Part shown: positions 25,526 to 33,815 of the stretch, one piece after another
Position numbering within the stretch: the first letter of the stretch is position 1
How the letters are laid out: each line of letters opens with the position of its first letter
DNA from: Actinokineospora diospyrosa
Lineage (GTDB): Bacteria; Actinomycetota; Actinomycetes; Mycobacteriales; Pseudonocardiaceae
Reading direction: 5' to 3'
NCBI RefSeq assembly: GCF_024171925.1
Contig: NZ_JAMTCO010000008.1
Location: forward strand, 62,001 to 126,000
Length of the DNA: 64,000 nucleotides
Position numbers and translations under genes: made by a program
The notes under the pieces: generated by a model
What the model saw: only the letters and a program-made list of their open reading frames with translations
Databases searched by the model: none
What the model was told of the DNA's origin: nothing

Positions 25526-26035
25526 CCTGTGCCACCGCTGCTAGGGGCCTGAACTAAGGGCCGCAGGACATCCTGCGTCGATAGCGACGGCTAGTGGTCG
25601 CCTCCGCGTCAGCGTCGGCGGATGACTGGCATCACCCGGTCGCGCCAAGACTTCACGAACACCGCGCGCACCTGGTGATCATGTAGTCGCCAGCCGGTGC
25701 GCGGGATCGCGTTCCGGGCGCAACCGACCCAGCACCGGCCCACTGGAAGTACCGGTACCAGACATCGACCGGGCATGGAGCCCGCGCATCGAATCCCCTG
25801 CCAGGGACGTGGTGAATCCCGTCGTGGTGCGGGTCGGCGTGGTTCGCCGAGGTATAGGGATACGCGGTGCGCAGCGCCACATCGTGCGCGTGGGCCGTGC
25901 GGGTCGCCAGCCGTGGGGCTGCCAGCCTCTCGGGTGTCGCGTGAGTTCGTTGGGACGTATGGGTGGAGTGTGTGCCAAAGATCGTGCGCTGTCTCGATGC
26001 AGTGGCGACGCTGTAGGCACGAGGAGGGGACAGTG
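25526..26035. other. Intergenic stretch, no gene seen
   Basis: About 510 bases. Frames on both strands lack coding character. A short palindrome GCAGGACATCCTGC lies at 25563-25576. A GAGGAGGGGA ribosome site closes the stretch in front of the next gene. Confidence 0.4.
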
Positions 26036-26797
26036 ATGGCCTTTGATGAACCGAACAGTCCGTACCTTGATCCTCAGCACGGGATGATGCAAGGCGACGG
26101 TAGCCGTTGGCCGGGAACGACCCCATCGGAGCCGCCCATCGAGGTGGATCCGTATGGCCCTCCGGGACTTGCCCCTCCCACCCCCCTCAATCAGTTGGGG
26201 AACCCTCTCGGGGAGCAGAGGCTGGTCAGGCGGGTTGCTCCCGGTGGTGGTTCGCCTCTGCTCGCGGGCGTCATCGTGGGTCTGTTCGGGTTCGCCGTGG
26301 CTGGTGGGGTGCTGTGGTTCAAGCAGGGGCAGGCGTTGGCGGAGACCAGGGCGGTGCTCGGCATTGTCATCCCCGATGTGTGGTTCTCTCCTGGCAACGC
26401 GGACGGTGTCTGGCGATTGCGTGTGTTTGTCGTGGCATTCACCCTTATCGCCTTCCTGGTGCTCACCCTGCTCCGGTATCGCCTCGCCACCGCGCGAGCG
26501 CGGTCGGAGGACGAACCTGGACGGCCGGTCGCGATCCTGTGTCTGACCGTCGTCAGGACGTTGCTGATCGCCGAGGCGGTCGCGCTGTTCTTCCTCGCCG
26601 GGCGCCTCAACGACCCGACGGAATCGGGGTGGCCACTGTTCGGCGCCTCGGTGGGGATGCCGGTCAGTGACTGGACCTGGTTCGCCAACACGATGTTGCC
26701 CTGGATCGTCCTCGCGCTCATCGTGATCGGGACGACGATCAACTCGGCCACCCGCGCGATACGGCGAGCGGAGACTATCGCTGCCAGTCGACTGTGA
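26036..26797 (+). CDS. Four-helix membrane protein of unknown function
   Basis: 253 residues from an ATG five bases after GAGGAGGGGA. A Pro-rich cytoplasmic N-terminus (about 75 residues) precedes four hydrophobic segments (LLAGVIVGLFGFAVAGGVLW; VFVVAFTLIAFLVLTLL; LIAEAVALFFLAG; MLPWIVLALIVIGTTI). No family recognised. The frame is open far upstream, but the preceding part is not membrane- or protein-like. No functional partner nearby. Confidence 0.65.
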   Translation: MAFDEPNSPYLDPQHGMMQGDGSRWPGTTPSEPPIEVDPYGPPGLAPPTPLNQLGNPLGEQRLVRRVAPGGGSPLLAGVIVGLFGFAVAGGVLWFKQGQALAETRAVLGIVIPDVWFSPGNADGVWRLRVFVVAFTLIAFLVLTLLRYRLATARARSEDEPGRPVAILCLTVVRTLLIAEAVALFFLAGRLNDPTESGWPLFGASVGMPVSDWTWFANTMLPWIVLALIVIGTTINSATRAIRRAETIAASRL

Positions 26798-26942
26798 GAT
26801 CAGCGTGGTACGCGTCGTCCCGCGATCGCAGGCGAAACCCACCCACTGAAGGCGGTGCCGACGCGGATCATCCAGATGGCTTCGGCCAGCAGTGTGGTGC
26901 TATGTGGACGATGCGATTGGTGATCATCGGGCCGGGAATCGC

Positions 26943-27185
26943 TCAGGTGTCACGTGGATCCCTTGGCGCCCAATAGGCCACGCTGGTCGAACCGAACGGG
27001 AGGTGCATCCGGAGGCCAAGTCTTACCCAGCGCCGTAGCGAGGCTCGAGGTTTAGCATCCTGTGCGGGCTGCTGTGCTGTCTCGGCGGAGGTGCTGAGCG
27101 TGTTGATTCGTGTCGAGAGTTCGTTGGCGTCGCCGTCGTTCTCAGCTCCGGAGGTGGTGCTCGCTGGATCCCGCCGACTCGCCAT
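26943..27185 (-). CDS. Possible small ORF, 80 aa
   Basis: Weak candidate in the otherwise empty 26798-27346 interval. The frame shows moderately GC-biased third positions and a plausible C-terminal half (RRWVRLGLRMHLPFGSTSVA). No ribosome site of note and no family match. The rest of the interval shows nothing. Confidence 0.22.
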   Translation of the reverse strand: MASRRDPASTTSGAENDGDANELSTRINTLSTSAETAQQPAQDAKPRASLRRWVRLGLRMHLPFGSTSVAYWAPRDPRDT

Positions 27186-27346
27186 GGTGCAGCGCCACGC
27201 CCACGGCACTCCGCCCGAACGGGTTCGGCAGAAGAGTTTGCGGGAGTCCGTGGTTAAAGGTCAGCCGCAAGCTCAACGCCCGCTCCCGCCACGACGTCCA
27301 CCTCTAAGCGCGATCTCCACCGTCGTCTCGACCGGTGGCTGCGGGG

Positions 27347-28171
27347 TCAACGGCAAACAGGCTGTTGATCCAACGTTGGGTTCACCAGTTCTTCGCATTG
27401 CACCCGAACTCGCTGCGGGCTCATCGTCCATTCCGTGTACGGCGGGTTGTAGCCCATACCACCCCCGTCTTCGGTCGCGTAGACGAGACCGGTGGTGATC
27501 GGGATCGAGTGAACCTCGCCGCTGACCTCGGCACGCACATCCATACGATAGGCCTGCGGCCCCGAACCTCCGAGGAAGCCCAGCACCACGTCGACCTCTC
27601 TCGCCCGTCCCGGTGAAAGCCGCATCGACTCGGTGAAGCCGACCTGGGCAGGGTCTCCGTCGCGGAGCATGAGACCAGGCACGGCACTCTCGGATGGCAT
27701 TCGATCGCTGTCCCTAGCTGGCAGACAGGACAGACGTTCGCTGGGCAGCGGCCGGTCAGGCGGGAAAGGGCTGGGGTCCGAGGTGAATGTCATCTGCAGT
27801 CCTGACACGTTGACTCGGCGATTCGCTGTCACACTTACAGTGACGACAGTATCAAGGGTCGGCAACGCACCCTCTCTCACTGCCCAGTTGAAGAGCGCGG
27901 CACAGTCGCTTACGTCTGCGGGTGGCGTCCGCGCCGCCAGATCCCTGGGAACCATGAGGTACCAAGCTTCGCTGGCTGGTGGTGTCCGAAGGGCAACAGC
28001 GGCTGCCAGCGTCAGTGGCTCCGGCATGGTCGGGCTCGGAGGAGACACCTGAGGCGTCGACAAGGACGGATCGGATTCGGGAGCGACGGCTGCGGCCACC
28101 AGTAAGCTCGCCGTCAGGCCGACGATAAAGCCTCCGCAGGTCGTCAGAATCGACCGGTGGGCTGGGCGCAT
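27347..28171 (-). CDS. Secreted or membrane-anchored hypothetical protein
   Basis: 274 residues. An N-terminal hydrophobic segment TCGGFIVGLTASLLVAAAVA (about 10-30) acts as a signal anchor, then a Pro/Ser-rich linker. The exported domain has four or five Cys and beta-rich character ending near QCEELVNPTLDQQPVC. Its start overlaps the stop of the upstream gene (TGATG), so the two are made together. No family recognised. Confidence 0.65.
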   Translation of the reverse strand: MRPAHRSILTTCGGFIVGLTASLLVAAAVAPESDPSLSTPQVSPPSPTMPEPLTLAAAVALRTPPASEAWYLMVPRDLAARTPPADVSDCAALFNWAVREGALPTLDTVVTVSVTANRRVNVSGLQMTFTSDPSPFPPDRPLPSERLSCLPARDSDRMPSESAVPGLMLRDGDPAQVGFTESMRLSPGRAREVDVVLGFLGGSGPQAYRMDVRAEVSGEVHSIPITTGLVYATEDGGGMGYNPPYTEWTMSPQRVRVQCEELVNPTLDQQPVCR

Positions 28172-29250
28172 CAGAACTTACGCCCCGGGCCGTGGTCGAC
28201 CCAACTGCCCGGCCACTGGACATTGAACCCAAACCGCTGCTGGTAGTGAGCAGCGAACGCTGTCGTGATGAATGGCTGCTCGTTGACTCGGAACGCACGT
28301 GTTGTGCCATCGATCCTGGCCGTGATGATGATGTGCCAGGCGCAGCAGGAGCGGGTGGTCCTACCGACGACCGTGAACGGTTGTGAACTCCCGGGTTCCA
28401 ACTCGACGTTTTCACCGTAGGTCCATGACTCGCCAAACTCGCCGTCCTCACCTAGAACCTTCGCCTGCGGCGAGTCTTCGTCCAAGTCGAACCCAATTCC
28501 TATGACAGGCACTCCGCCTTCCGCGCCCGCCCAGACGAGAGTGCCCGCCAGGACGGGTGTTCGCGTTACCTCTGCTCGGAGATCAGTGATCAGGATTGGT
28601 TTTGGCCACTGGTTGGTCACGATTAGCCGCAGTCGGGTGATGCTGCGTTCCGGATCCAGTCCCGATACCATCATTCGGACCGCGCCTGCCCCGGCCAAGG
28701 CGCCGGGGAGTCGGGGAGGGCCGTTCAACGCGAGTAGGTCACGCGCTTGTTCGCTGGAAAGCGGCTCGGGGAAGGCCCAGCCCGAATTGTCATCCGGTTG
28801 TTCCTGGACCTTGGCCTCCATCGTGAGTATCCCTTTGGCCTCGGCCGCTTCCTGTGCCGCTCGGTCGACCTCCTCTTGGGCGTGTGGCTCGATCGCCGGA
28901 TTGACGAACCAGTTGCCTAGAACGCCTAGTAGACTGCCTGCCATCGCACCGCCGATGGCAAGGACAGCGTCTCGCCGAGGCAAGACCTGCTTGCGCCACA
29001 CGATGCGTTCGGCAAGCTGTTGCGCTTGGCTGGCGAACTCGTGATCGCTGCTTAGTGCTTGCCGCACAACAGCGAAGGTTTCGTCGGAGCAACCTTCAGG
29101 ATGGTTGACCCGGTCCCATGTCGAGGTGTTCGTCTCTGTGCCGGTCAGCTTTGCCCGGACCAAGGTCCGTAGGCTGGAGCGTTCTTTGCGTGGGCCCTCG
29201 GCGGAACGCACCGCGGCCACGACAAGGGCAGCAAGTGCGGCGTCGTCCAT
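28171..29250 (-). CDS. Membrane-anchored hypothetical protein with helical N-terminal domain
   Basis: 359 residues. Residues 1-90 are a compact helical domain (ALAALVVAAVRSAEGPRKER ... QALSSDHEFASQAQQLAERI). A membrane helix follows (AVLAIGGAMAGSLLGVLGNW), then a beta-rich outer domain of about 200 residues with an immunoglobulin-like feel (RLRLIVTNQWPKPILITDLR). It is coupled to the next gene. The cytoplasmic helical domain resembles the adaptor-type domains placed at the N-terminus of conflict proteins, but that is a guess. Confidence 0.6.
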   Translation of the reverse strand: MDDAALAALVVAAVRSAEGPRKERSSLRTLVRAKLTGTETNTSTWDRVNHPEGCSDETFAVVRQALSSDHEFASQAQQLAERIVWRKQVLPRRDAVLAIGGAMAGSLLGVLGNWFVNPAIEPHAQEEVDRAAQEAAEAKGILTMEAKVQEQPDDNSGWAFPEPLSSEQARDLLALNGPPRLPGALAGAGAVRMMVSGLDPERSITRLRLIVTNQWPKPILITDLRAEVTRTPVLAGTLVWAGAEGGVPVIGIGFDLDEDSPQAKVLGEDGEFGESWTYGENVELEPGSSQPFTVVGRTTRSCCAWHIIITARIDGTTRAFRVNEQPFITTAFAAHYQQRFGFNVQWPGSWVDHGPGRKF

Positions 29251-29473
29251 ATCCTGAGCTACCTTCCAAGTTGGGCGTGGGCGGCGGCAACTTTAGCAGT
29301 AAAGCTCGACGATCGGAGCTTCTGTCGAAAATTAGCCAGTGGGATACTGGGTGTCCCAGGGTGGACCTCCTTATCGCTGTGGCTGGTTTGCAGAAGTGGA
29401 CGCCCGAGAAATATATGTTGTTGGCTGCTACAGCTAGAAGTAGAGAATATGAAATCGGATGAGTTGAATCGAG

Positions 29474-29925
29474 GTGGATGATCGTGCGGGAAATCCCGTG
29501 TATGGTGCTTGGCCCGGTTGGAGTGGCCAGGGCAACCGGCAGACGTCCGGCGGCGGCTACTTCGGCGGCGTCCGGGGCTTCGGGCTCGGTTGGGTCGCCC
29601 GGGTTGCTGATCGGCGACAGGTCATGCGGTTCGGGAGTGCAGCCATGTTGCTGCACCGTGTGCGCCAACTCGTGGGCGAGCAGCCTGCGGCTTGCCGCGA
29701 AGCTGATGTCGCGCTTGAGCGTGCGCGGTCGCGGCGACCGGGGATCTGGTCGGAGATTTCGTCGGCGTGGATCTGGATGTCGTCGAAGCCGGTGCTGGGC
29801 AGTGGGTCCAGGTCGGCGCGCAGCGCGGGGCTGAGCGGTTCGCCTGTGGCACGCAGCTCCCGGGAGACCGGTTTCCGCTGGCCTGCTGGTGTTTCTCGGT
29901 CGTGACGGGAGGATGTCACATGTGT
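29474..29925 (-). pseudogene. Decayed DUF4157 (eCIS-associated metallopeptidase-like) gene
   Basis: Minus strand. One frame gives PLSPALRADLDPLPSTGFDD and IQIHADEIS, the start of a DUF4157 domain. A second frame continues with RDISFAASRRLLAHELAHTV, including the HELAH zinc motif. The halves are separated by a frameshift and an apparent internal deletion near 29720, so no intact product can form. DUF4157 proteins accompany extracellular contractile injection systems, which fits the sheath relic next door. Confidence 0.65.
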
Positions 29926-30275
29926 GCCTGCTATTGGTTGCGGACAGCCGTAGCGGGACACGTTACTCCGGTTCGCAAACGCACGTAGTACCTGCGAAAT
30001 GGTTGCCATTTGCCATTTTCGGGAGTGTGTCGCACCGGATGACGGAGTGTGGTTGTTGATCGCGTTATTGCGATAGTCGGGTGATGAGATATCCACCTGT
30101 TCGGCGTAGTAGCACTACCGCGACGACTAGCGACCCACAATTGGGGTGTTGGAAGCGGATTGGGGGCGGATGGCAACCATACGAATTTTGGCCTATTTTC
30201 GGTCGAGTCGGGGTGGGGTTGTCGGGGTGGGTTGGTCACGCGGTCGTCGATAGTTCGCCTTGCGTGGAGGTTGTC

Positions 30276-30840
30276 ATGCCGGTCGCGTTGGCCTATTCGG
30301 ATGTGTATGTCGAGGAAATGCCGAGCGGGGTTCGGCCGATCGGCGGCGTGGCGGCGTCCATCACGGCTTTCGGCGGTCGGGCTCGGCGTGGCCCGACCGA
30401 CGGGGGCGGGCCGGTGGTGGTGAACAGCTATACCGACCATGAGCGGATGTTCGGTGGCTTGTGGCTGGAGAGTCCGATGTGGTTCACGCGGGCGATCGTA
30501 GTTCGGCTGCACCGGACGAAGACCACGGCCGACACCGTCGCCAAGGCTCCTGGTGGGTGGGGGAGGCGATTATGTACGCACCTGGATGCTGTGGGACGAC
30601 AACACCTGCTAGAAGGTGGCCAACCCGGACACGACCGTCGGCGTGGACACCGAAGTGATCACCAAGGCCGCCGTCTTCCGCGAGCAGCGCCGGGCCGTGC
30701 TGGGCCCGCGGCGGGACACGAAGACGGGCGCGGCCATCGCGGCCGGTACGAACAGCGCCGATGCCGCCAACTGCTTCCCCGCGACTGGTCCGATCGAACC
30801 CGTTGCGGGACAGCCGGATCGAAGCGCTCGCGCCGTGTGG
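30276..30840 (+). pseudogene. Decayed contractile tail sheath gene (eCIS/phage-tail type)
   Basis: ATG at 30276 after GGAGG. The first about 55 residues (VALAYSDVYVEEMPSGVRPI, ASITAFGGRARRGPT, MFGGLWLESPM) are a classic tail sheath N-terminus. The frame then jumps to RAIVVRLHR with the intervening part deleted. A later frame (30616 on) has VITKAAVFREQRRAVL, like the ERRRAFLIVDP segment of sheaths. Deletions and frameshifts rule out function. With the DUF4157 relic it marks a former injection-system locus. Confidence 0.65.
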
Positions 30841-30996
30841 CCGGGGTGATCGAGCGCACGGACGCCGCGGCGAACCCCCGGCGATTCGGCCCTTGCAAGA
30901 ACGTCAAGTGACGCTGCCGCACGCCTGCATAGCGTGCTCGTTCCAGGCTCGTGCCACGGGAGGCTCGATCTTTCACTCGAGATAGGAGTCGTTGAC

Positions 30997-32043
30997 TTGT
31001 CCACCACTATCGATGTTTCCGTCCGCGCCGAGGCGATCGGATCTGATCCGATGGCTGTTGTCGAAGAGATCTCCGGCTGGCTGTCCACGCCCGCCGAGGA
31101 GGTCGATCGGGAGTTCGCCTGCGAACTCGACCGGTTACGAATCGCTGTTTCGGTGATGAATTCCGACGCCGCCGCGGGTGACCGGCGCGCCCACTACTGC
31201 CAGCAACTCCTCCTGGCCAGGATCTACCAGCTGACCATGCAGATCCCCGAACAGCCGACCGCTGAGGGATCGGTGGTGGTGCACGAGGTGATGCGGCTGC
31301 TCGAGGCCGCGACGCTGGCCGCCGAGGACGACCGGATCGAGCCGGGCATCCTGGACCAGGCGCCCGCCCAGCCGAAGGCGTACCTGTCCTGGCTCAAAGG
31401 GACCGCCCGCGCGCACCGGGTGTTCAAGCACCCGTACTACCAGGACTTCATCAAGGACCACGCGACGGTCGACGACCTGCGCAACTACGTGATGCAGGAG
31501 TCGGTGGTCGACGGCCGCTTCGACGACCTGCTGGCGATGATGCAGGTGGGCACCAGCGGCGGCGCCAAGATGGAGATCGCCACCAACTTCTGGGACGAGA
31601 TGGGCAACGGCAACCAGGCCGAGGTCCACACCCACCTGTTCAACAAGATCTTCGAGGTATTCGAGATCACCTCGGCGGAACTGGAGGCGGGGCTCAGCGC
31701 GAACGCCCTGCTCAGCGGCAATCTGGCGGTTCTGCTGAGCCGCTACCGCACCTTCTACGCCGAGGCCGTCGGCTTCCTCGGGATGACCGAGTGGTTGGTG
31801 CCCGACCGATTCGTGCAGGTGGTCAAGGCGTGGGAGCGGCTCGGCCTGCCCGATGTCGGCATCGTCTACCACCGGCTGCACATCACGGTCGACGCGCAGC
31901 ACGCCGCGGGCTGGTTCCACAACGTGGTGATCCCCGCCGCGTCCTCGCCCGCCATGCGCCGCGGCATGATGCGCGGCGCCCTGTGGCGGCTGAACTCCTC
32001 GTGCCGCTACCTCGACGAGCGGATGCCCACCACCGACCGCTGA
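30997..32043 (+). CDS. Haem-oxygenase-like diiron oxidase (HDO superfamily)
   Basis: 348 residues from a TTG at 30997, eight bases after AGGAG (30984-30988); the frame upstream of that is not protein-like. The C-terminal helical bundle has candidate ligands Glu168 (MQESVVDGRFDD), Glu201 and His211 (DEMGNGNQAEVHTHLF), and His295/Asp299/His302 (HITVDAQHAAGW). The E-x9-H and H-x3-D-x2-H spacings match those I recall for the N-oxygenase SznF. HDO enzymes oxidise amines to N-oxy or nitro groups or cleave amino acids with O2. The residues before about 130 form an extra helical extension. First gene of the NRPS operon; probable amino-acid oxidase. Confidence 0.88.
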   Translation: MSTTIDVSVRAEAIGSDPMAVVEEISGWLSTPAEEVDREFACELDRLRIAVSVMNSDAAAGDRRAHYCQQLLLARIYQLTMQIPEQPTAEGSVVVHEVMRLLEAATLAAEDDRIEPGILDQAPAQPKAYLSWLKGTARAHRVFKHPYYQDFIKDHATVDDLRNYVMQESVVDGRFDDLLAMMQVGTSGGAKMEIATNFWDEMGNGNQAEVHTHLFNKIFEVFEITSAELEAGLSANALLSGNLAVLLSRYRTFYAEAVGFLGMTEWLVPDRFVQVVKAWERLGLPDVGIVYHRLHITVDAQHAAGWFHNVVIPAASSPAMRRGMMRGALWRLNSSCRYLDERMPTTDR

Positions 32044-32090
32044 CCGCCGCGCACCCCCTGCCGAGAGCACACAGGAAGGCAAGACGTTCG

Positions 32091-32792
32091 ATGCCACTGA
32101 ACCACCAGCGCTTCACCGTGATCGACCTGCCGGCGCCACCTGTGGACGTCCTGCGCAGCTACGACCGCTGCCCGGTCGACGACTACATGGGCAATGGCAC
32201 CCGCTTCAAGCGGTTCTCCCAGTACCGGATGCACTGGGAGCAGGACCGTGGTTGGGACTTCGAGCTGCTGCCGCACCGGGACTACACCACGTTCACCAAG
32301 TTCAACCCGGTGGCTGGCGGTATCCGTCGGATCTACCAACCGATCGAGGTGGACTTCACCACCATGATCGCCGCGGGTGCCGCGGCCTTCCCGCTGGACA
32401 CCAGCGAGAGCTGGCAGATCAACGTGCACCAGAACCGGACGCGGGCCGAGGCCGACCGGGTGGGCCCGCTGACCCCGGAGGGCGTGCACCACGACGGCCA
32501 CGAGTTCGTGATGATCGCAGTGCTGGCGCGCCACAACGTCGCGGGCGCCGAGACCCGGCTGTGGCACGACGGCGCCGACGCGCCGTTCTGGAGCGGCACC
32601 CTCGAGGCCGGGCAGGCGGTGCTGCTGGACGACCGGGCGATCGCGCACGACGTGACCGACGTCGAGTCCGCGGATGGCGGCCAGGCGCACCGCGACATCG
32701 TGATCGTGGCGTTCTCCCGCTGGCAGGAGAAGTGGTACGGCGACGAGCACGACCGCGCGGCGTTGGCCGAGCCCGGGGTCACCGGCAGTTGA
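32091..32792 (+). CDS. 2-oxoglutarate/Fe(II) dioxygenase, isoleucine-dioxygenase-like family
   Basis: 233 residues, ATG after AGGAAGG. Facial triad His133-x-Asp135 (GVHHDGHEFVMIAVL) and His186 (AIAHDV), with Arg201 placed to bind 2-oxoglutarate. N-terminal RFKRFSQYRM and QPIEVDF match the 2OG-Fe dioxygenase family of free amino-acid hydroxylases (IDO, GetI-like), not the VioC/clavaminate type. It follows the diiron oxidase by 47 bases. In hormaomycin and belactosin pathways an HDO and a 2OG enzyme act in sequence to nitrate and then cyclopropanate lysine; that is a hypothesis here. Simple C-H hydroxylation is the alternative. Confidence 0.87.
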   Translation: MPLNHQRFTVIDLPAPPVDVLRSYDRCPVDDYMGNGTRFKRFSQYRMHWEQDRGWDFELLPHRDYTTFTKFNPVAGGIRRIYQPIEVDFTTMIAAGAAAFPLDTSESWQINVHQNRTRAEADRVGPLTPEGVHHDGHEFVMIAVLARHNVAGAETRLWHDGADAPFWSGTLEAGQAVLLDDRAIAHDVTDVESADGGQAHRDIVIVAFSRWQEKWYGDEHDRAALAEPGVTGS

Positions 32793-32809
32793 GCACCGTG
32801 GATCCCGCG

Positions 32810-32840
32810 GGCGGCACCGTCCTTAGTGCACGGTGCCGCC
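32810..32840. promoter_or_regulatory. Hairpin between dioxygenase and DapF-like genes
   Basis: Perfect 11-bp stem GGCGGCACCGT / ACGGTGCCGCC with a 9-base loop, in the 81-base gap of an otherwise tightly packed operon. No T-run. Could be a partial terminator or an mRNA-stability element setting different levels of the oxidases and the assembly enzymes. Confidence 0.5.
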
Positions 32841-32873
32841 AGTCTGGCCCGCCCGTGATGAGGGGTTGACGAG

Positions 32874-33815
32874 ATGACTCACTTCACCAAATACCAGGCC
32901 CTTGGCAACGACTACGTGGTGATCGACCCGAGGGACGCCGCCTTCGAGCCGACCGGGCAGGACGCCCTGCTGTTGTGCGACCGCAACTTCGGGATCGGCG
33001 CGGACGGGGTGCTCTACGGCCCGATCGGCCCGGTGGACGCGGACCAACCGGTGCGGCTGCGGATCTTCAACTCCGACGGCAGCGAGTGCGAGAAGAGCGG
33101 CAACGGCATCCGGATATTCGCCCTGCACTTGGCCGCGCGGCACCTGCCCGGAGTGCGGGAGTTGACCGTGCGCACTTTGGGCGGCGACTCGCCGGTGCGC
33201 ATCGTCGACGAGCAGGCAGGCGTCGTCAGCGTCGGCATGGGCCTGCCGAGCTTCGACGCCGCGGCGGTGCCGATGCTCGGCATCACCGGGCTCGCCGTCG
33301 AGCAACCGCTGCTCGTCGACGGCCAGCAGCTCACGGTGACCGCCCTCAACCTGGGCAACCCGCATGCCGTGGTGTTCACCGAGCACCCGACCCGCGAGCT
33401 CGCCTGCGCGCTCGGACCCCTGATCGCCGAGCACGAGCGCTTCCCGACGAGGACCAACGTCCAGTTCCTGCGGGTGCTGGACCGCCGGACGATCCAGATC
33501 GAGGTCTGGGAGCGCGGGGCGGGCTACACGCTGGCCTCGGGCAGCAGCGGCTGCGCGGCGACCGCCGTGGCGCACCGGCTCGACCTGGTCGACACCGGCG
33601 CCGAGATCACCGTGCGGATGGCGGGCGGGGAGATCGGCGTGACCGTGGCACCGGACAGCACGGTGACCATGACCGGCGGCGCCGAGCACGTGCTGAGCGG
33701 CACGCTGGCCGCCGCGCTGGTCGCCCGGCTCGGCAACCACGCCGATCAAGACGCGGTAGCGCACTCCGATCGAGACGCGGTAGCGCACGCTGAGCCCGCG
33801 GCGGTGCGCGCATGA
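32874..33815 (+). CDS. DapF-fold protein with both catalytic cysteines replaced by serine
   Basis: 313 residues, a little longer than diaminopimelate epimerase because of a repeat-built C-terminal tail. The fold signature is complete: YQALGNDYVVID, NSDGSE, GNPHAVVF, RTNVQF and VWERGAGYTLASG, so the amino-acid-binding Asn and Arg residues remain. The two racemase cysteines are changed: EKSGNG (Ser75) for QCGNG, and LASGSSG (Ser222) for ACGTG; the nearby Glu is Tyr218. It is unlikely to be the housekeeping DapF. In the related proline racemase family, loss of a Cys converts epimerase to dehydratase. Likely acts on the special amino acid of this pathway. Confidence 0.88.
   Translation: MTHFTKYQALGNDYVVIDPRDAAFEPTGQDALLLCDRNFGIGADGVLYGPIGPVDADQPVRLRIFNSDGSECEKSGNGIRIFALHLAARHLPGVRELTVRTLGGDSPVRIVDEQAGVVSVGMGLPSFDAAAVPMLGITGLAVEQPLLVDGQQLTVTALNLGNPHAVVFTEHPTRELACALGPLIAEHERFPTRTNVQFLRVLDRRTIQIEVWERGAGYTLASGSSGCAATAVAHRLDLVDTGAEITVRMAGGEIGVTVAPDSTVTMTGGAEHVLSGTLAAALVARLGNHADQDAVAHSDRDAVAHAEPAAVRA
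33743..33788. repeat. 22-bp direct repeat in the DapF-like C-terminus
   Basis: Two copies (33743-33764 and 33767-33788) of a 22-base unit, differing at one base, period 24. They encode a duplicated D-x-DAVAH in the C-terminal tail beyond the conserved domain. Confidence 0.8.

Noticed and set aside
25563..25576. GCAGGA-CA-TCCTGC palindrome
   Set aside because: Single copy, no regulator or start nearby; short palindromes are common by chance.
32874..33815. Housekeeping diaminopimelate epimerase (dapF)
   Set aside because: Both catalytic cysteines are serine and the gene is embedded with 4-base overlap in a biosynthetic operon.
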